DNA of 64,000 nucleotides from Hoplostethus atlanticus (Eukaryota; Chordata; Actinopteri; Trachichthyiformes; Trachichthyidae). The notes beneath the pieces were generated by a model that did no database searches, had not been told where the DNA came from, and was given only the letters and a program-made list of their open reading frames with translations. Position 1 is the stretch's first letter; each line of letters begins with the position of its first letter. Below, piece after piece: positions 12,886-24,935 of this stretch. Location: assembly GCA_034670405.1 (NCBI GenBank), contig JAXDDX010000019.1, positions 3,384,501-3,448,500 on the forward strand, read 5' to 3'. Both the position numbers and the translations under genes were made by a program.

Positions 12886-13850
12886 ACTCTCAGGTGCGAC
12901 CATGCTGTGTATCACTCCCTACGTGTCTGGCCTCCCCAGTCCTCTGATGCCGCGATCGGTCCATTTTGGCTCGTCGGTGTGAGAATAAGTTTGGTTTGAT
13001 CTGCTCAGACCACAAACAGCCCGTCCAATGTAAACTGTTTAAATAAAGAGTTTCATTCAAAAGACGATATCCACCACGTGAAAAATGATTAACCCTAACC
13101 CTGCACTTAGAAAACGATGGGTAGCGAATTCTGCAGTTGTCAACAACAGATATTTGTAGATGTTCACCTGCCGCAATAAAGAAAATGCTCCCTTTTAAAG
13201 TGGTAATCCTCCGAAATCCTTGTTTTTTTTCATTTTGTCTCCATCTTTGGTGCCAAGCATTCCTTGCCGTGGTATTTTTGCACTATACCTCTCTTTTTTT
13301 TACAATGGATTGAGCACAGCAGCAAGCAGCTCCCCTTGTATGCCAGATGCAAACTTAAAGCGTGTCAGTGCTCACAAAACCAAGATGGCTAACACGGTCC
13401 AACAAAAGCTGCTGCAGGATTGCTGTGATATTTGTGAGAATCAGACCGTAACTGTTTCTGAAAGACTTTGTAATCATGGTTTTGGGGGATTTCCTCCCTC
13501 TGTCCGTTGTAATCAAACCGGGTAATAAAACATTATCTCGTCCCATTTAATCGGCAATTACTTTGTTTGCGCTGTTTTGGATTTCAGACCCTTAAGCAGT
13601 GGAAAGAGACCCAGTAATTAAGACGTATTACACCCCCCCCGGCTGAACGATGTATGAATGGAATGCCTTGACATCTAAGTATCTTAATTACAGACCTCTC
13701 CATCACTTGATGTGACATTCATGCTTTGCTTAGCGGATCATAAAAGCGATTCTGATTCCTTTCGGTGGCGTTTTCTGCCGTGCTGACGCCAATTCAACCT
13801 CATGTACTAACTACTTTTTTTTTGTGTAGCTCCTTTATTATTATAGCAAT

Positions 13851-13964
13851 AATACCCAAGTGGGTGTTCTTTACTATGATTATAGGTGCGGCAGCTGGGT
13901 ACGAGGCTCCGTTGGCATGACCAAAGTACCTATAATCACAGCAGAGAACACCTTCTTGGGTATT
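13851..13964. other. long near-perfect hairpin (37-bp arms, 40-nt loop)
   Basis: Arms are 13,851-13,887 and 13,928-13,964. Both begin with AATACCCAAG (one inverted) and both end at ATTATAGGT. Of 37 positions, 32 pair canonically, 2 are G-U wobbles and 3 are mismatches (one T-T, two A-C). Total size is 114 nt, within the range of a pre-miRNA-like fold but with a longer stem than usual. It could also be a short foldback transposon. I do not recognise it as a known miRNA. Confidence 0.6.
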
Positions 13965-14761
13965 ACGGCTTTCGCGCAGCGGTTACCGACGGCTGCTCGC
14001 TTATTTGAAAGAGTTGAGAGAGTCGGTGTATCGCGGCGCAGCAATCAGTTCACTTTTCTCCCCATGAAGCGCAGCTCGCCGTGCTTTATGGGAGTCAGCA
14101 GCGCGGTTGGAACGCGTCTTGTCGGCCTGTTTTACAGTATAATCCTTATTTAGAGAATGGGATAATCTATTAGCTTTGTCTGCGAGCCAAATGCACACTC
14201 ACTCAGACCAACCTATACAAACCATTTCAGTACAACTTCTGAATAAACTGCTCTCTCTCTCCTAACTCGCTTTCTCCTTTTCCTTCTTGTCCACGTCCTC
14301 CCTCGTCTCTCTCTCTCTCTCTCTCTCTGCACCTCTTTCTTTCAGTCTTTTTCTCTCTATATGTATTCTCTCTCTTTAGAAGCCATTGATGCACGACACA
14401 CGTCCACTGATCAAACTGCCTCCTCCTCTTCTCTTCACACCCATTTATCTCTATTTACCTCCCTCTCTCTTTCTATGTCTTTTTTCTCTCCCCGTCTGTC
14501 TCTCTCTCTCTCTCTCCCCTCTCTTATTCATGCCCTCCGTCTCGGGCCTCGTCCACGAGAGACAATGGACTTATTGTGAACGTGTCTGGTGGGTGTGTGT
14601 TGGACCACACAGGACTTGCGGAGGAGAGGAAAAGGAGCGCATCCCTCCCACCCTCCCTCTCTTCATAATCATCGCTCCATCACCGTGGGCTCGTGCCTGA
14701 CAGCTCGTCACCTCACAGCTTAGATAGAGGAAATACCTCAGGGACTTACATCTCCTTAAAG

Positions 14762-14763
14762 GT

Positions 14764-14797
<34 letters not shown>
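14762..14797 (+). repeat. (TG)n microsatellite
   Basis: About 36 bp of TG with one TA interruption. Confidence 0.9.
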
Positions 14798-14803
<6 letters not shown>

Positions 14804-14906
14804 GGGGAAACAATAGGGGCATTAGGTACCTGTCTCTTTATGGCACTTGAGCAGGGAGGGGGCATGGCATGACACTTACACACAGGGTCTATTGTGGATT
14901 GTTTTA

Positions 14907-14951
14907 GGATGGAGGGATGGAGGGATGGAGGGATGGAAGGATGGAAGGATG
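14907..14951 (+). repeat. (GGAT)n-rich tetranucleotide/octamer array
   Basis: GGATGGAG repeated, then GGATGGAA, about five units of 8 bp. Confidence 0.85.
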
Positions 14952-15374
14952 AAACACTCTAGGCAGCAGACTCATAAAATTTCATGAAATGAGCATGAGC
15001 ACAAATTGGGCACGCCATTTTCAACTGTTTGTCACATTAAAAGGTTCGCTGATGCTTCAGATGTTCAAGTAAAACATCTTCGTTGAGGTTAGGGGTCGGG
15101 ATGGACAACTAAAACTTTGCTTAAGGTTAAAGTGAAGGTGTTGGTCATGACTTGAAAATGAAAACTCACCCACAGTATAAAGAGTTGGGAGTTGAACGCA
15201 GGTTACCGGAGCAAAACCTCCACACTTTTACTTTCCTCAGATGTCAATCTACCGCCTGTTTCTCGTCGCGTCTCCTCCATGTAATCCTTTCACGGTGGGG
15301 AAACGTATTTCTCTGGCTTTTCGTGCACAGAGCGTGTTATATCTGAATTTTAAGACATCGTACTCACAAATTTT

Positions 15375-15574
15375 GGGGCTGAGGTGGCCTAGTGGATAGA
15401 GGGACCGTCCTTCAACCAGAGGATCCAGGATAAAGCCCCCAATGTTGGCAACCATCTGCCCTGCTGAAGTGTCCTTGAGCAAGACACTGAATCCCTCCTA
15501 GCTCCAGGGACGGGGTAGGGGCAAAAGAAAATTTCCCGACAGGGATCAATAAAATATCTCATTATTATTATTAA
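15375..15574 (+). mobile_element. tRNA-derived SINE with ATT-repeat tail
   Basis: Pol III A-box-like TGGCCTAGTGG sits at 15,384. A degenerate B box lies about 45 bp later. The body contains GTGTCCTTGAGCAAGACACT, typical of fish SINEs, and the tail GGGATCAATAAAATATC runs into (ATT)n, resembling a LINE-type tail. The tRNA-related head is mutated, so the copy is old. Confidence 0.75.
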
Positions 15575-15659
15575 AGCTGGAATATAATACATGGTGTAAA
15601 GATGATGTTGCATTTACTCGTTTTCAAACGAGGTGCGAAGTTCGAGTAGGGAATGAAAG

Positions 15660-17030
15660 ATATGTATTTATAGTGTGCGTGCATGTGCGTGTAGATGTGT
15701 GCAATGCGGTAAAGCTGAAAAAATAATGGTTCATCGCGTACCTATACTCAGGCACGACGCTACAGAGCTTTATGAAGGGGTTCCACGTGAAAACGCTCTT
15801 CCTTCTGAAAACAGAGCCGGCTTCCTGAGTCTGGATTAAGCCTAATTAGAACCGTGCCAGTATTTTTAAGCGCAAAAAAAAAAAAAATGCTATTATTGTT
15901 TAAACCTTTAAAAATATCTCGTAAGTAAAGGACGGGATCTATTCCGTTTCTGAGAAGCCGACCACTAAAGAACCACTTTAAACTTCAACATAACATGCAA
16001 TTAACCTGCCAGCATGGCATCCGCTTTTACAGGAGCAGAGTTTCTCCTTATATGGGCACGACGGCAATCAGCGACTCCAACCCACAGCTGTTACCTCCTC
16101 CGTGAACCACAGTACATGCACCTCTGGATATCCATAGTATAAATCAATGTAAAAGTAGTAGATGCTGCCTTCATGTGCTGCTCGTAAGCTCCTACTTCGG
16201 AGTTCGGAAGTCGTAAATACAATTTGTTGTACATTCAAGTGCTCTCGGTCAGAAATAATAACAAAATGGACACTTCTATAGATTTTGCTGGAGAGGATGT
16301 GCACCTGGAATGAAATGAATTTATAGCCAAAGGTTGTTACATAACGAGAACAAAATTGAGAGACAGGCAGAGAGGGAGGATGCACAATATATGCATCATC
16401 TGCTGAAAGTTAAAGAGTGAAAATTGAAACATACAACAATACTAGTTACATACACCGAATGCCAAACAAGAACATATAAGAATAAAAGATCACTTTTAAC
16501 AGTTGTTGACACATTTTCCATGCTCTCTGCCAGCTAAACATCACATCTTTGCAACTCTGCTAGAAAGAAAATGACCACTGTGGTCATTCATGTCAGCTTG
16601 CTTGAATTTACAATAGTTTCAACAGCACTTGAAGGCAGCACTATTCAATTCTTTGCGGTCCTCTCCAATACTCGCCTCCCAATCTGGGTAATGACCAAAA
16701 GACTGAAAGTGAAATTATTATTTTTTTCTTTCAGTTAGTTCACCACACTTTTGTGATGCTTTTGTTTTCTTTCAGTTCACCGATTTCCCACCATGTCTTG
16801 TTTTTAGTCTTCATTTTAGTTTAGTTACTCATATTTTACGGTAACATATAATTTGAAGAAAGAACTTGAGATCTTGTGTGTAAGTACTTGCTCACATCAA
16901 ATCAAGATAGTACGTCAACCCAACCACTTTCTGACTCCTTATTTGGTTGCCAGATAATAGATATATTTGGCCCACCCAAGTACAGTAACACACTAATACT
17001 GCTACCTGTCTAAACTATGAAATGAATTGC
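15660..17030. other. AT-rich unique sequence, no feature seen
   Basis: No repeat family, exon or motif cluster recognised. A 13-A run occurs at about 15,875. Confidence 0.4.
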
Positions 17031-17575
17031 CAAATGAATTGCCAGTCGGTTGTGGCCGAAAGCTGAGTTCATCTCAGGCTACGCATCCTTGCTCTCCCTG
17101 AACTTTCTTGCTCTAACTGAGACTTGGATCACCCCAGAAAACACTGCCACACCCGCTGCTCTGTCAGATGTGTACTCTTTCTCCCACACTCCCAGAGCTG
17201 CGAGGCGAGGCGGCGGTACTGGCCTGCTAATTTCCCGCAAATGGAAATACTCTCTTTTTTCTATTTCACTATTCTTTCTCTTCCTCCTTTGAATTTCATC
17301 CTTTCCTCTTAGCACTTGCTTATATACTTATATGCTTCACTTATTTGTCTTAGCTCTTGTTTATTTGCTTAAATAAAAAGTAGGTATCTAACTTATTGCA
17401 CTTTCACCTCAGCACTGGTTCTGCTCTTAGATGCTTGTTTAGGAAGGAAATGCACGTACGATTTCTGGTGACTAGTAGTTCTCTTACCTACCTATGTTGA
17501 ATGCACTTATTGTAAGTCGCTTTGGATAAAAGCGTCTGCTAAATGACTGTAATGTAATGTAACGTCATGTAAATA
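17031..17575 (+). mobile_element. internally deleted L2-type LINE (endonuclease piece joined to 3' tail)
   Basis: Positions 17,095-17,250 encode SLNFLALTETWITPENTATP, then AALSDVYSFSHTPRAARRGG and GTGLLISRKW. This is the LALTETW block of the LINE apurinic-like endonuclease, with the catalytic Glu in TETW. About 40 bp later the reading frame gives way to 3' UTR-like sequence, ending in TTGTAAGTCGCTTTGGATAA, AAGCGTCTGCTAAATGACTG and a TAATG-rich tail: the standard fish L2 3' end. The whole reverse transcriptase region is absent. Such half-LINEs could have been mobilised in trans. Confidence 0.8.
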
Positions 17576-18158
17576 GAGGTTAAGATTTGGTTTGCAGAGC
17601 GTCTAAAAATACACCCGCTAGTTACTTCCCCCCTCCGCCACGTGGTTGGGAAGTAAGAGATCCATTGAGATGAAAAGGGATAGTTCAAAGTGTGGTGCAT
17701 CTGAAAACATGAAGAGGTGTAGATAGCTTGTATGTTGAAATGATATTATCTTCTGGTATCCTTCTTGTAGCCTGTGACACCTGTGCCACCCACACCGACC
17801 GCGCGTCTTATCTCGGTTCTTTCCTGCCGCCCACAGCGAAAACCACCGCGGTCTACTTTGTTTAGCGGCTTTTGCGTTTGGGAAGGAAGTAAAGCTCTGG
17901 TTAGATGATAGATGACGATTAGAGATGGAGCTGAAGAGAGAGAAGAAAGGGAGAGAGTTTCAGTTGTTCAATTAACCAATGTGCCATGTGGCTTGACCTC
18001 TTTGGCCAAAGAAAAGGAAAAGAAGAGTGAAAGAGGAAGAGGAAGGGAGAGAATCTTTGAGGAGGCCCGGCCACAGCCCATGTATAGACATGTGGTGCAT
18101 GTATGACATGAGGCTTATGTAACCTAGTTAAGCACAGTGAGTCCTTTCCCATCAATCT

Positions 18159-18164
18159 GTGTGT

Positions 18165-18196
<32 letters not shown>
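18159..18196 (+). repeat. (TG)n microsatellite
   Basis: About 38 bp of GT with a single CT interruption. Confidence 0.9.
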
Positions 18197-18460
18197 ATCC
18201 ATATCTCTATCCCCATCAGGGAACATATGAGCCCATCCATCAGGCCTATCTATTTGTCTGGTGCTGCAAGAAGACTAAACTTCCCCCACTTTATCCTCTC
18301 CCTCATTTTAACCCTATCATCTTCCTCTCATGAGTATTCACTGCAGAGACAACCATTTGTGAGCATGGATGAGTGTGTGTGTCTGTTTGCAAGAGCATGG
18401 GGACAAGCATGTATGTAGAGCATGTCTGTGTGGAGCTGCTCATGCAATGGCATATGTTTG

Positions 18461-18462
<2 letters not shown>

Positions 18463-18506
<44 letters not shown>
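18463..18506 (+). repeat. (TG)n microsatellite
   Basis: 44 bp of TG, facing a (CA)n array at 18,660-18,693. Confidence 0.95.
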
Positions 18507-18509
<3 letters not shown>

Positions 18510-18658
18510 GTCCACATGTGTAGATCTAGAGTAGAGATCTTAAACTAACAGAGGAGCCTAAGAGCAGGTGAACCTACCAACCGAAACGGGCCCCACTAGA
18601 GATGTGCAGATTGCATGCATTAACATACGCAAACACGCAGGCATGCACGTAGGCACAT

Positions 18659-18659
<1 letters not shown>

Positions 18660-18693
<34 letters not shown>
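18660..18693 (+). repeat. (CA)n microsatellite
   Basis: 34 bp of CA, complementary to the TG array 154 bp upstream. Confidence 0.95.
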
Positions 18694-18694
<1 letters not shown>

Positions 18695-18837
18695 GCAGGT
18701 AACACGAGACAGGTCGCTTGTTTCCCATATAGGTTTCTCCTCCTCCACTGCTCCCATATTCAAAAAGCAAAGACTACAGAGGTTAAAAACAGTTTGGAAT
18801 TGTGAAAAAAAAAGTTTGTTAGTTTGTGATTGGAGGT

Positions 18838-19050
18838 TCAAGGTTCAAAGGTTTATTTGTCACATACACAGTTATAGTGGTACAAAAGTGTCGTGAAATG
18901 CGCGGTGGTATACTCTGACCCGCTAAGCTAAAGTTGAAAAGGAAAAGGGGGCTAAAACTAGGAGAAATACAAAGAACTAGAAATAAAAATACATTTAACA
19001 ATAAAATAAATATATAGACTATATGGCAATGTGAAAATAAACAATAGAAA
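18838..19050 (-). mobile_element. non-LTR retrotransposon 3' end, antisense
   Basis: TTTATTTGTCACATACACAG, then GTGAAATGCGCGGTGGTATA and an A/T-rich stretch with AATAAAATAAATATATAG, is a pattern I recall as a common fish repeat lying antisense. The family cannot be named with certainty and no coding part is visible. Confidence 0.5.
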
Positions 19051-19461
19051 GTCTTTTCATTACTTTTTGTTCTTGACATGGTGTTTTGTCTTAGTCAAAA
19101 CATTACTGTGTGACTAAAGAGACCTGAGATTTCACCGCATCTTTCCTCGTCCCACCGTTTGCTTCGCATCAATCACTTTCTACCTTCACCCCATTTGGCT
19201 TTACTGATCTACTATCCATATGCAATTTTAGTGAAAACTGAAATTCTAACAGTTCCCAGTGGGCACATACCCCAAACTAATATGCCGTTGCCTGCCGTTA
19301 TACGGTGTTGTAATTGCTAAAACACAATCCCAGCCCACAAAACACGGTGAGCACGACTGAAGATGAGATCAACGAAACTATCTGGAGGTGTTTAAATGTG
19401 TTTTGTTCATGCACCGACGTAGCCACGGTCTTACATGCATGTTGCACTGGGTTGTGACAAA

Positions 19462-19644
19462 CACCTATAGTAATCCTTATAATACATTTTAGAAGGATAC
19501 TATACATACTATACAAAAATATAAGTAATATCCTATAGGAACACCATAGGAATTCAAAATGCCATAAAGTACAATAAGGTTATTAAAAACTCACTACTGA
19601 TTACCACAGACAAACTATAGGAATACTATAGGAATATTATAGTG
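19462..19644. mobile_element. possible MITE rich in CTATAGGAAT motifs
   Basis: The left end CACCTATAGTAATCCTTATA and the reverse complement of the right end (CACTATAATATTCCTATAGT) are similar, so they look like imperfect terminal inverted repeats of a 183-bp AT-rich element. The motif ACTATAGGAATA or variants occurs several times inside. The family is not recognised. Confidence 0.4.
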
Positions 19645-20117
19645 ATTTTCATTACTTCTTCAATGGCTGCTGCAGTTTTTAACCACCTGGAACAACGAAC
19701 AACGTCAGCGAGGCATCTGTCAAATCATGCAAGCTGCCTCTCCAACCTCTCTGCACGTATCAAAGCAGATCTTCTCCCCATAAGTGCGTCTAATTTCCTG
19801 GACCTCAAACAGCTGCAGGTTGGGCGGGGGGTGGGGGTGGATGAGGGAGCCCCCAGATCTATCTATCTATCACACCCAAACACCTGCCCGGCTACAAAGA
19901 CGTCAGCCTTCACCACACACACACACACATACACACACGCGCGCCATGCAGGTGTCACTGTCAGACATGATGAAGTGAAGAGGGTGTCAAGCAGGGTGTC
20001 ATAGCATCGGGTGTGTGTTGTGTCTCCAATGGAGACTCAGGTAAAGAAGGCCTGAGGCTGTGCTGAGTAAGGTCAAAACACACCAAAACACTACAGCTGA
20101 TATCTGCTGACTGGATC

Positions 20118-20120
<3 letters not shown>

Positions 20121-20169
<49 letters not shown>

Positions 20170-20313
20170 GCTAAAGCTTATGTCCTTTGTTTCTGTGCAT
20201 GTGTGCATGTGTGTGTGCGTGCGCATGTGTGTGCATGTGTGTGATGGGAGCTGACATCTTCTGTGTGTGTGCATACACACATAGCGTGTGTGTGTGTGTG
20301 TGAGTGTATGGTG
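20121..20313 (+). repeat. (GT)n microsatellite with degenerate TG-rich extension
   Basis: Pure (GT)21 at 20,121-20,162, followed by TG-rich sequence (GCATGTGTGCATGTGTGTG and similar) to about 20,313. Confidence 0.85.
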
Positions 20314-20399
20314 ACCGCACATTATGTGTGTGTCTATGTTTGGCTGTGAGTCAGAGTGGTGATATATGGGCCTGATGATTACAGTGCATTCACAGTTAG

Positions 20400-20401
<2 letters not shown>

Positions 20402-20459
<58 letters not shown>
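20402..20459 (+). repeat. (TG)n microsatellite
   Basis: 58 bp of uninterrupted TG, one of the longest in the window. Confidence 0.95.
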
Positions 20460-20463
<4 letters not shown>

Positions 20464-20589
20464 CACATCCGTACACGTCTGATTGCTTCACCTCCCTCAC
20501 CGCAGCCTGACACGAGGGGAAATCCTCTCTCGAGCTGCGTTCAGGAACCGTCAACAGCCCTTAGGCGAGTAAACACCAAGCTTGAGCTG

Positions 20590-21780
20590 TAATGACTACT
20601 GTCTTGTTTCCCTACCAACCCTGTCTGTTTTGGTCGCCACGGCGATCGCAAAAAACCCCATTCATTAAGCATCACTCCCCAGGCGGGACGATCGATAACA
20701 ATAACCCATTGTGCTGTCCTAGCGAGAGAAGAACGGGCAGAGAGACAGACCGGCGTGAGCCGGGAGTGTTAAGAATACAGACTTACAATGGTGGCTTTAT
20801 CACGCCGGCCGACGTGTGATTGTCTTGGGATTCTTCGCTTCCTCGGGGCAGGGAAAAGAGCAGCGCCACTGCAACCTTATATCACACTGTTTTGGTCACT
20901 TTTTGTACTGCGTTCCAGGTCAAATTGTCCAAGAATGCAAGATGTTCACTGTTTTTGACAGGTTACATATTTGGGCACAAAGGCATCAGGAGTGCTGACA
21001 TATTGAAGGAGAAGGTTTAAGGGATTTTTTTCAGGTTTTTTCACGGGATATATCGCGTTTCTCGGGCGAAGGGGTTTGCAAAGAGCGCCCACAGTGAAAC
21101 TTACATGTCGGCGACCTTTCTCCTTTCTCATCCTCTCGTCCAAGTGGAGTTGTTATGACATTACAACTGAAGATTTTTTCTCAGGTCAGGCGGCTCTCCT
21201 TTCGTCTGCACGAGAGCGCCGGGTGAGCGGTGCATCCGAGATTTATGTCGAGCAACGTGTACGTGTCCGCGCGTTATTCTCTGTGCCACAGCGATGGGCT
21301 CCTTTAGGGCTTATGCGCTTTTAGACTTGTCAGGGCAGGACTTCAAAAGAAAGCGTTTGAAGTCGTCCGCCATATGGGGATGGGCGAGATGTATTGCGAC
21401 CTGTCAGGCGAGCTCAGAACGCACTTCGTTTTGATCGGCTCTTTTGGCCCGCGCAGCCCGCGATCCTCGACGGGCCAAATCGGTATTAATTGACATGTAA
21501 GCCAGCAGCGCTCCCTCAAATAAAACAAGCGATTCAAAGTGTCTCCCTGCCCACAAAATATAAAAGGAGCCCTTTAATAAGAAGCATATGGAAGAGTGAC
21601 ATAAAGCACAAGCTAGCTTTTATACATTTTCTCTCCTCATTCATATCGACGCCACATCATAATCAAATCCCTGTTGAAAGTTACAACGCCTGTTTCCAAA
21701 TTCAACACTTGCTTACAAAGCACATGTTGACGCTGGCGCCAGAAAGCTCCGGGCCAGCGGGCATTAACAGCTACAATAAG
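20590..21780. other. unique sequence with moderate CpG content
   Basis: CpGs are fairly frequent at 21,050-21,480 (for example CCGCGCG near 21,267). No ORF with a recognisable domain. It may be regulatory, but nothing specific supports this. Confidence 0.3.
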
Positions 21781-21786
21781 ACTGAT

Positions 21787-21789
<3 letters not shown>

Positions 21790-21827
<38 letters not shown>
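21790..21827 (+). repeat. (CA)n microsatellite
   Basis: 38 bp of CA. It is flanked by GATGCG and CGCATC, so the array sits in the loop of a 6-bp palindrome. Confidence 0.95.
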
Positions 21828-21828
<1 letters not shown>

Positions 21829-22433
21829 CGCATCAGGCCGCAGAATGATGTTCATTAGCCGAAATTATTGTTTTTTATGAATTACGAGCTGTTATGTAAC
21901 GCGCCCCCATCCCCCCCTGTGGTGTGTGCAACCAATCCTCGAAGAACAATATGTGCCAACGACACACACACACCCACACACACATAAAATCACACCCACC
22001 ATACCATCTGCATTTATTCACTAACACTCAACCCACATCCCATACCTCATGTGTTTTATGGTATTTTCACTGTAATCTTAAGGGGCTCTTATATGAAATG
22101 AAATCTACCCCGACAGCGCTGACCCTCGTGTAAACCAAAACCGCGGCGAACGCAGAATTTATTTTCAGTGGGCGCTGCAGTTTTTTTTTGTACGGTCCGT
22201 CCAGTGTCACACGTGGGCTCGTGCGTGGGCCCTGCAGGTGCGCGAGCGCTCGTCTCGGCCAGGAAATGATTTAGAGCCCGTGAAATTAGCCGTAGCGGAG
22301 GAAGATATGGGATTGATATCTCACTCTGGGCACCGAGGAGTGTTTGGTATTACAGGTGGTTTGGGATACTCGGCAGAGTCGTATGTCCACCGTCGACCCG
22401 GTGGGCCTGCCAAAGGTGGTGATGGTGAAATCC

Positions 22434-22434
<1 letters not shown>

Positions 22435-22484
<50 letters not shown>

Positions 22485-22593
22485 AGTGAAGTCCAGAGTC
22501 CAGAGAGAGACATTTACAGGGCAAAACCTAAGCCAAGCATAGGGAATAGCTATCCAGCTGCATAAGAGCATCTTTTGTGCTGTGTGTGTGTGT

Positions 22594-22629
<36 letters not shown>
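22435..22629 (+). repeat. two (TG)n arrays in the same orientation
   Basis: (GT)23 at 22,435-22,481 and (TG) with one GA interruption at 22,581-22,629, about 100 bp apart. Confidence 0.9.
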
Positions 22630-22633
<4 letters not shown>

Positions 22634-23289
22634 ACAATGGTATTCCAAAGTAAGAAATAGACGTGAGCCTCATTTAAAAAGTGGTTCTTCTCCACATTTC
22701 ACACGTTATGTAAGGCTCTACTGTCTTACTCCCCTCTTCAACTATCGATGACCTAGCAAGTTACATAACACATGTGTGTATGTGTGTGTGTGCAGGTATT
22801 TGTGTGTGTGTGTGTGTGTGAGGAGAGAGAGAGAGCGCGCCATGGAGTGAAACAGTATATTAGTCTCCAGAGGCAGAGGCACAGTGTTCAGTATTGACCT
22901 GTGTGTGTGCTTTAGTGATCTCAGCGGTTTGATGTTTGTACCCCTTGGCCTCAATATCTCTATTTGAACTCTCCAGCAGACACTGAGCTGAGTCCTGCTA
23001 CTGAGATGTTAACTCCACGACAGGCTAGTATTTGCAAATAACACTAGTAATACTCCACCACGCTTTCATACAAATAAGTGATATAATACAGGAGTGATTC
23101 ACCCTTCACTTCATTTGCTGTTCACACTCGGCGTCAGCTAGGTCTATCCTGGGAAAAATCCTCTGCCGCACACAGGAAGTGATGCGTTTTACAGAAGAAG
23201 AACTGGGTAGCGATAGCCACCGTGGCTGAACAGACAAAGAAAAGAGCGCCACCTACAGAAACTTCATCAACAGAAAATCCAAGGAGAAA

Positions 23290-23330
23290 GACGTTACATT
23301 TTTTTTTACATTACATGACATGTCATTTAC
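23290..23330 (-). mobile_element. possible L2 tail remnant, antisense
   Basis: TTACATTACATGACATGTCATTTAC resembles the reverse complement of the TAATG-rich L2 tail at 17,550-17,575. It is short and directly abuts the dispersed 74-bp repeat that starts at 23,334. Confidence 0.3.
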
Positions 23331-23333
23331 TCA

Positions 23334-23407
23334 CTCAAGACGTTATTGCGTAACATTCAACTTCCAACAATATTCCAACAATAAAAATGTCACAAAATGT
23401 CCAGACC
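23334..23407 (+). repeat. 74-bp near-identical dispersed repeat, copy A
   Basis: Starts CTCAAGACGTTATTGCGTAA and ends CACAAAATGTCCAGACC. The first 24 and last about 36 bases are identical to 59,571-59,645; only the middle 14 or so bases differ. It contains ATTCCAACAATAAAAATGTC. Confidence 0.75.
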
Positions 23408-23677
23408 ACAAAGATACTGTATTCTCAATTGGCATGTCTAAACTCTCTGGTGCATGTCACCCAGGTTAGACATTCACAGCGAAGTATTTGAATCTCAGTG
23501 TAGTATTGTAGTGTAGTATATTGATGTGATTGACAACTTACCTGCCGCTGTTGGTGCTGATGCTGTGAACCCCACCCACCCATCCTGCACTGCAAGGGAG
23601 TGTAAAACTGTGTCCACTGTGAAAATTAGTCACACATTCCCAGGTATGGTCAGAATACCCTGCATTTCCTGACTTTG

Positions 23678-23679
<2 letters not shown>

Positions 23680-23717
<38 letters not shown>

Positions 23718-23718
23718 G
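23680..23718 (+). repeat. (GT)n microsatellite
   Basis: About 39 bp with one GC interruption; a facing (CA)n array lies at 23,873-23,899. Confidence 0.9.
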
Positions 23719-23872
23719 GATGGGGGGATGGGGGGCAGAGAGTAAGAGCAAAAGACACGGGAAAGACAGGAAAGAAAGAAAAGGAGGGATTACGGAGGCC
23801 GTCGTCTTGTCCCAACTTTTCCACTCCTGTAAATCTTTAAGAGCTGAATAGTGCCTGGAAGCTTGCTAGCCG

Positions 23873-23899
23873 CACACACACACACACACACACACACAC
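23873..23899 (+). repeat. (CA)n microsatellite
   Basis: 27 bp of CA followed by a CT-rich stretch. Confidence 0.9.
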
Positions 23900-24881
23900 T
23901 CTTCTCTCTCTCTCACCCTCCACACTATCAGTTTGTCTTTCTTTTTTTTCCATTTGCCTCTCTCTCGATCCCTTTAAAAATAGCACAAATAGCAACAAAC
24001 ACACAGCAAATAAGCGATGAGACAAACTGCGAATAACTTGCGAAGACATTTCTTGCTCTTGGAAAGCGAAGGAGATGCTATCAATCAAAGGATTGTATGT
24101 CAACGTCTCCATCAAAGTCGTGACGTGTTCCCTCTTTTGCGGTTTCGTTCTGAGATGAAATCAGCTCTGTGCGGCGGCTGTGCTGGCCAGCAGATTTCAT
24201 TTGGACTTACTCACCACCAGTCGGGGCCATCCGGGTTTGACCTACATTTCATTTTTTGCCTTTGCGCACATGTAAACACAGCTTACAGGATAAATCAGGT
24301 TGAGCTCCGGTCCACTTGGGTCTGGCTACATCATGTTTAGACGTCGAAACCCATGTGACAGGAATGAGGTGTGTGGGTGTGTGCCTCTGCAAGTGTAAAG
24401 TGTGTGTGTTTGTGTGCACGTGCATACATGTTTGTGTGTGCACATCCCTTCTGATTATGTATCTTGGCTGTGTGCATCATTGTGTTTATGTGAGTGTGTG
24501 CGCTCGCATGCATCTGAGCTTGGAGAGGAGAAGCGACTCGACAGCAGATATATACCTTTTCCAGATGAAAAAAGGAAACAAAGACAGCCCCCGAAACGAT
24601 ACAAGGCATCTCTATGAGGCCTGGGAGAGCACTTTCCCCCTCGCTCTCGATCCCTCCTCTCCAGGTAAACCCAGCTGTGAACCCATGAGCTCTGCTGGAC
24701 CAGTTTCTTTTATTTTTATGGGCCTTTTAACGTGACAATAATCTCTCACAGCCAGGCTTCTCCGCTATCTCCCAACATGTGCTGACTCGATTTGAACCCC
24801 GGCTCTCCTCTTTCGCTCTCTTTCTCTCGCCCTCTCTCTTTTGTCAGTCTCGGGCCAGATAGCTGGAACTCCCTCTGCCTT

Positions 24882-24886
<5 letters not shown>

Positions 24887-24932
<46 letters not shown>
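24887..24932 (+). repeat. (CT)n microsatellite
   Basis: About 46 bp of CT, within a longer pyrimidine-rich region (24,800-25,025). Confidence 0.95.

Positions 24933-24935
<3 letters not shown>

Noticed and set aside
12494-12982. ORFs of 140-160 codons in the TG region
   Set aside because: They are translations of TG repeats (CVCVCV) that stay open because the dinucleotide has no stop.
13088-13105. AACCCTAACCCT, telomere-like
   Set aside because: Only two units; too short to be an interstitial telomere.
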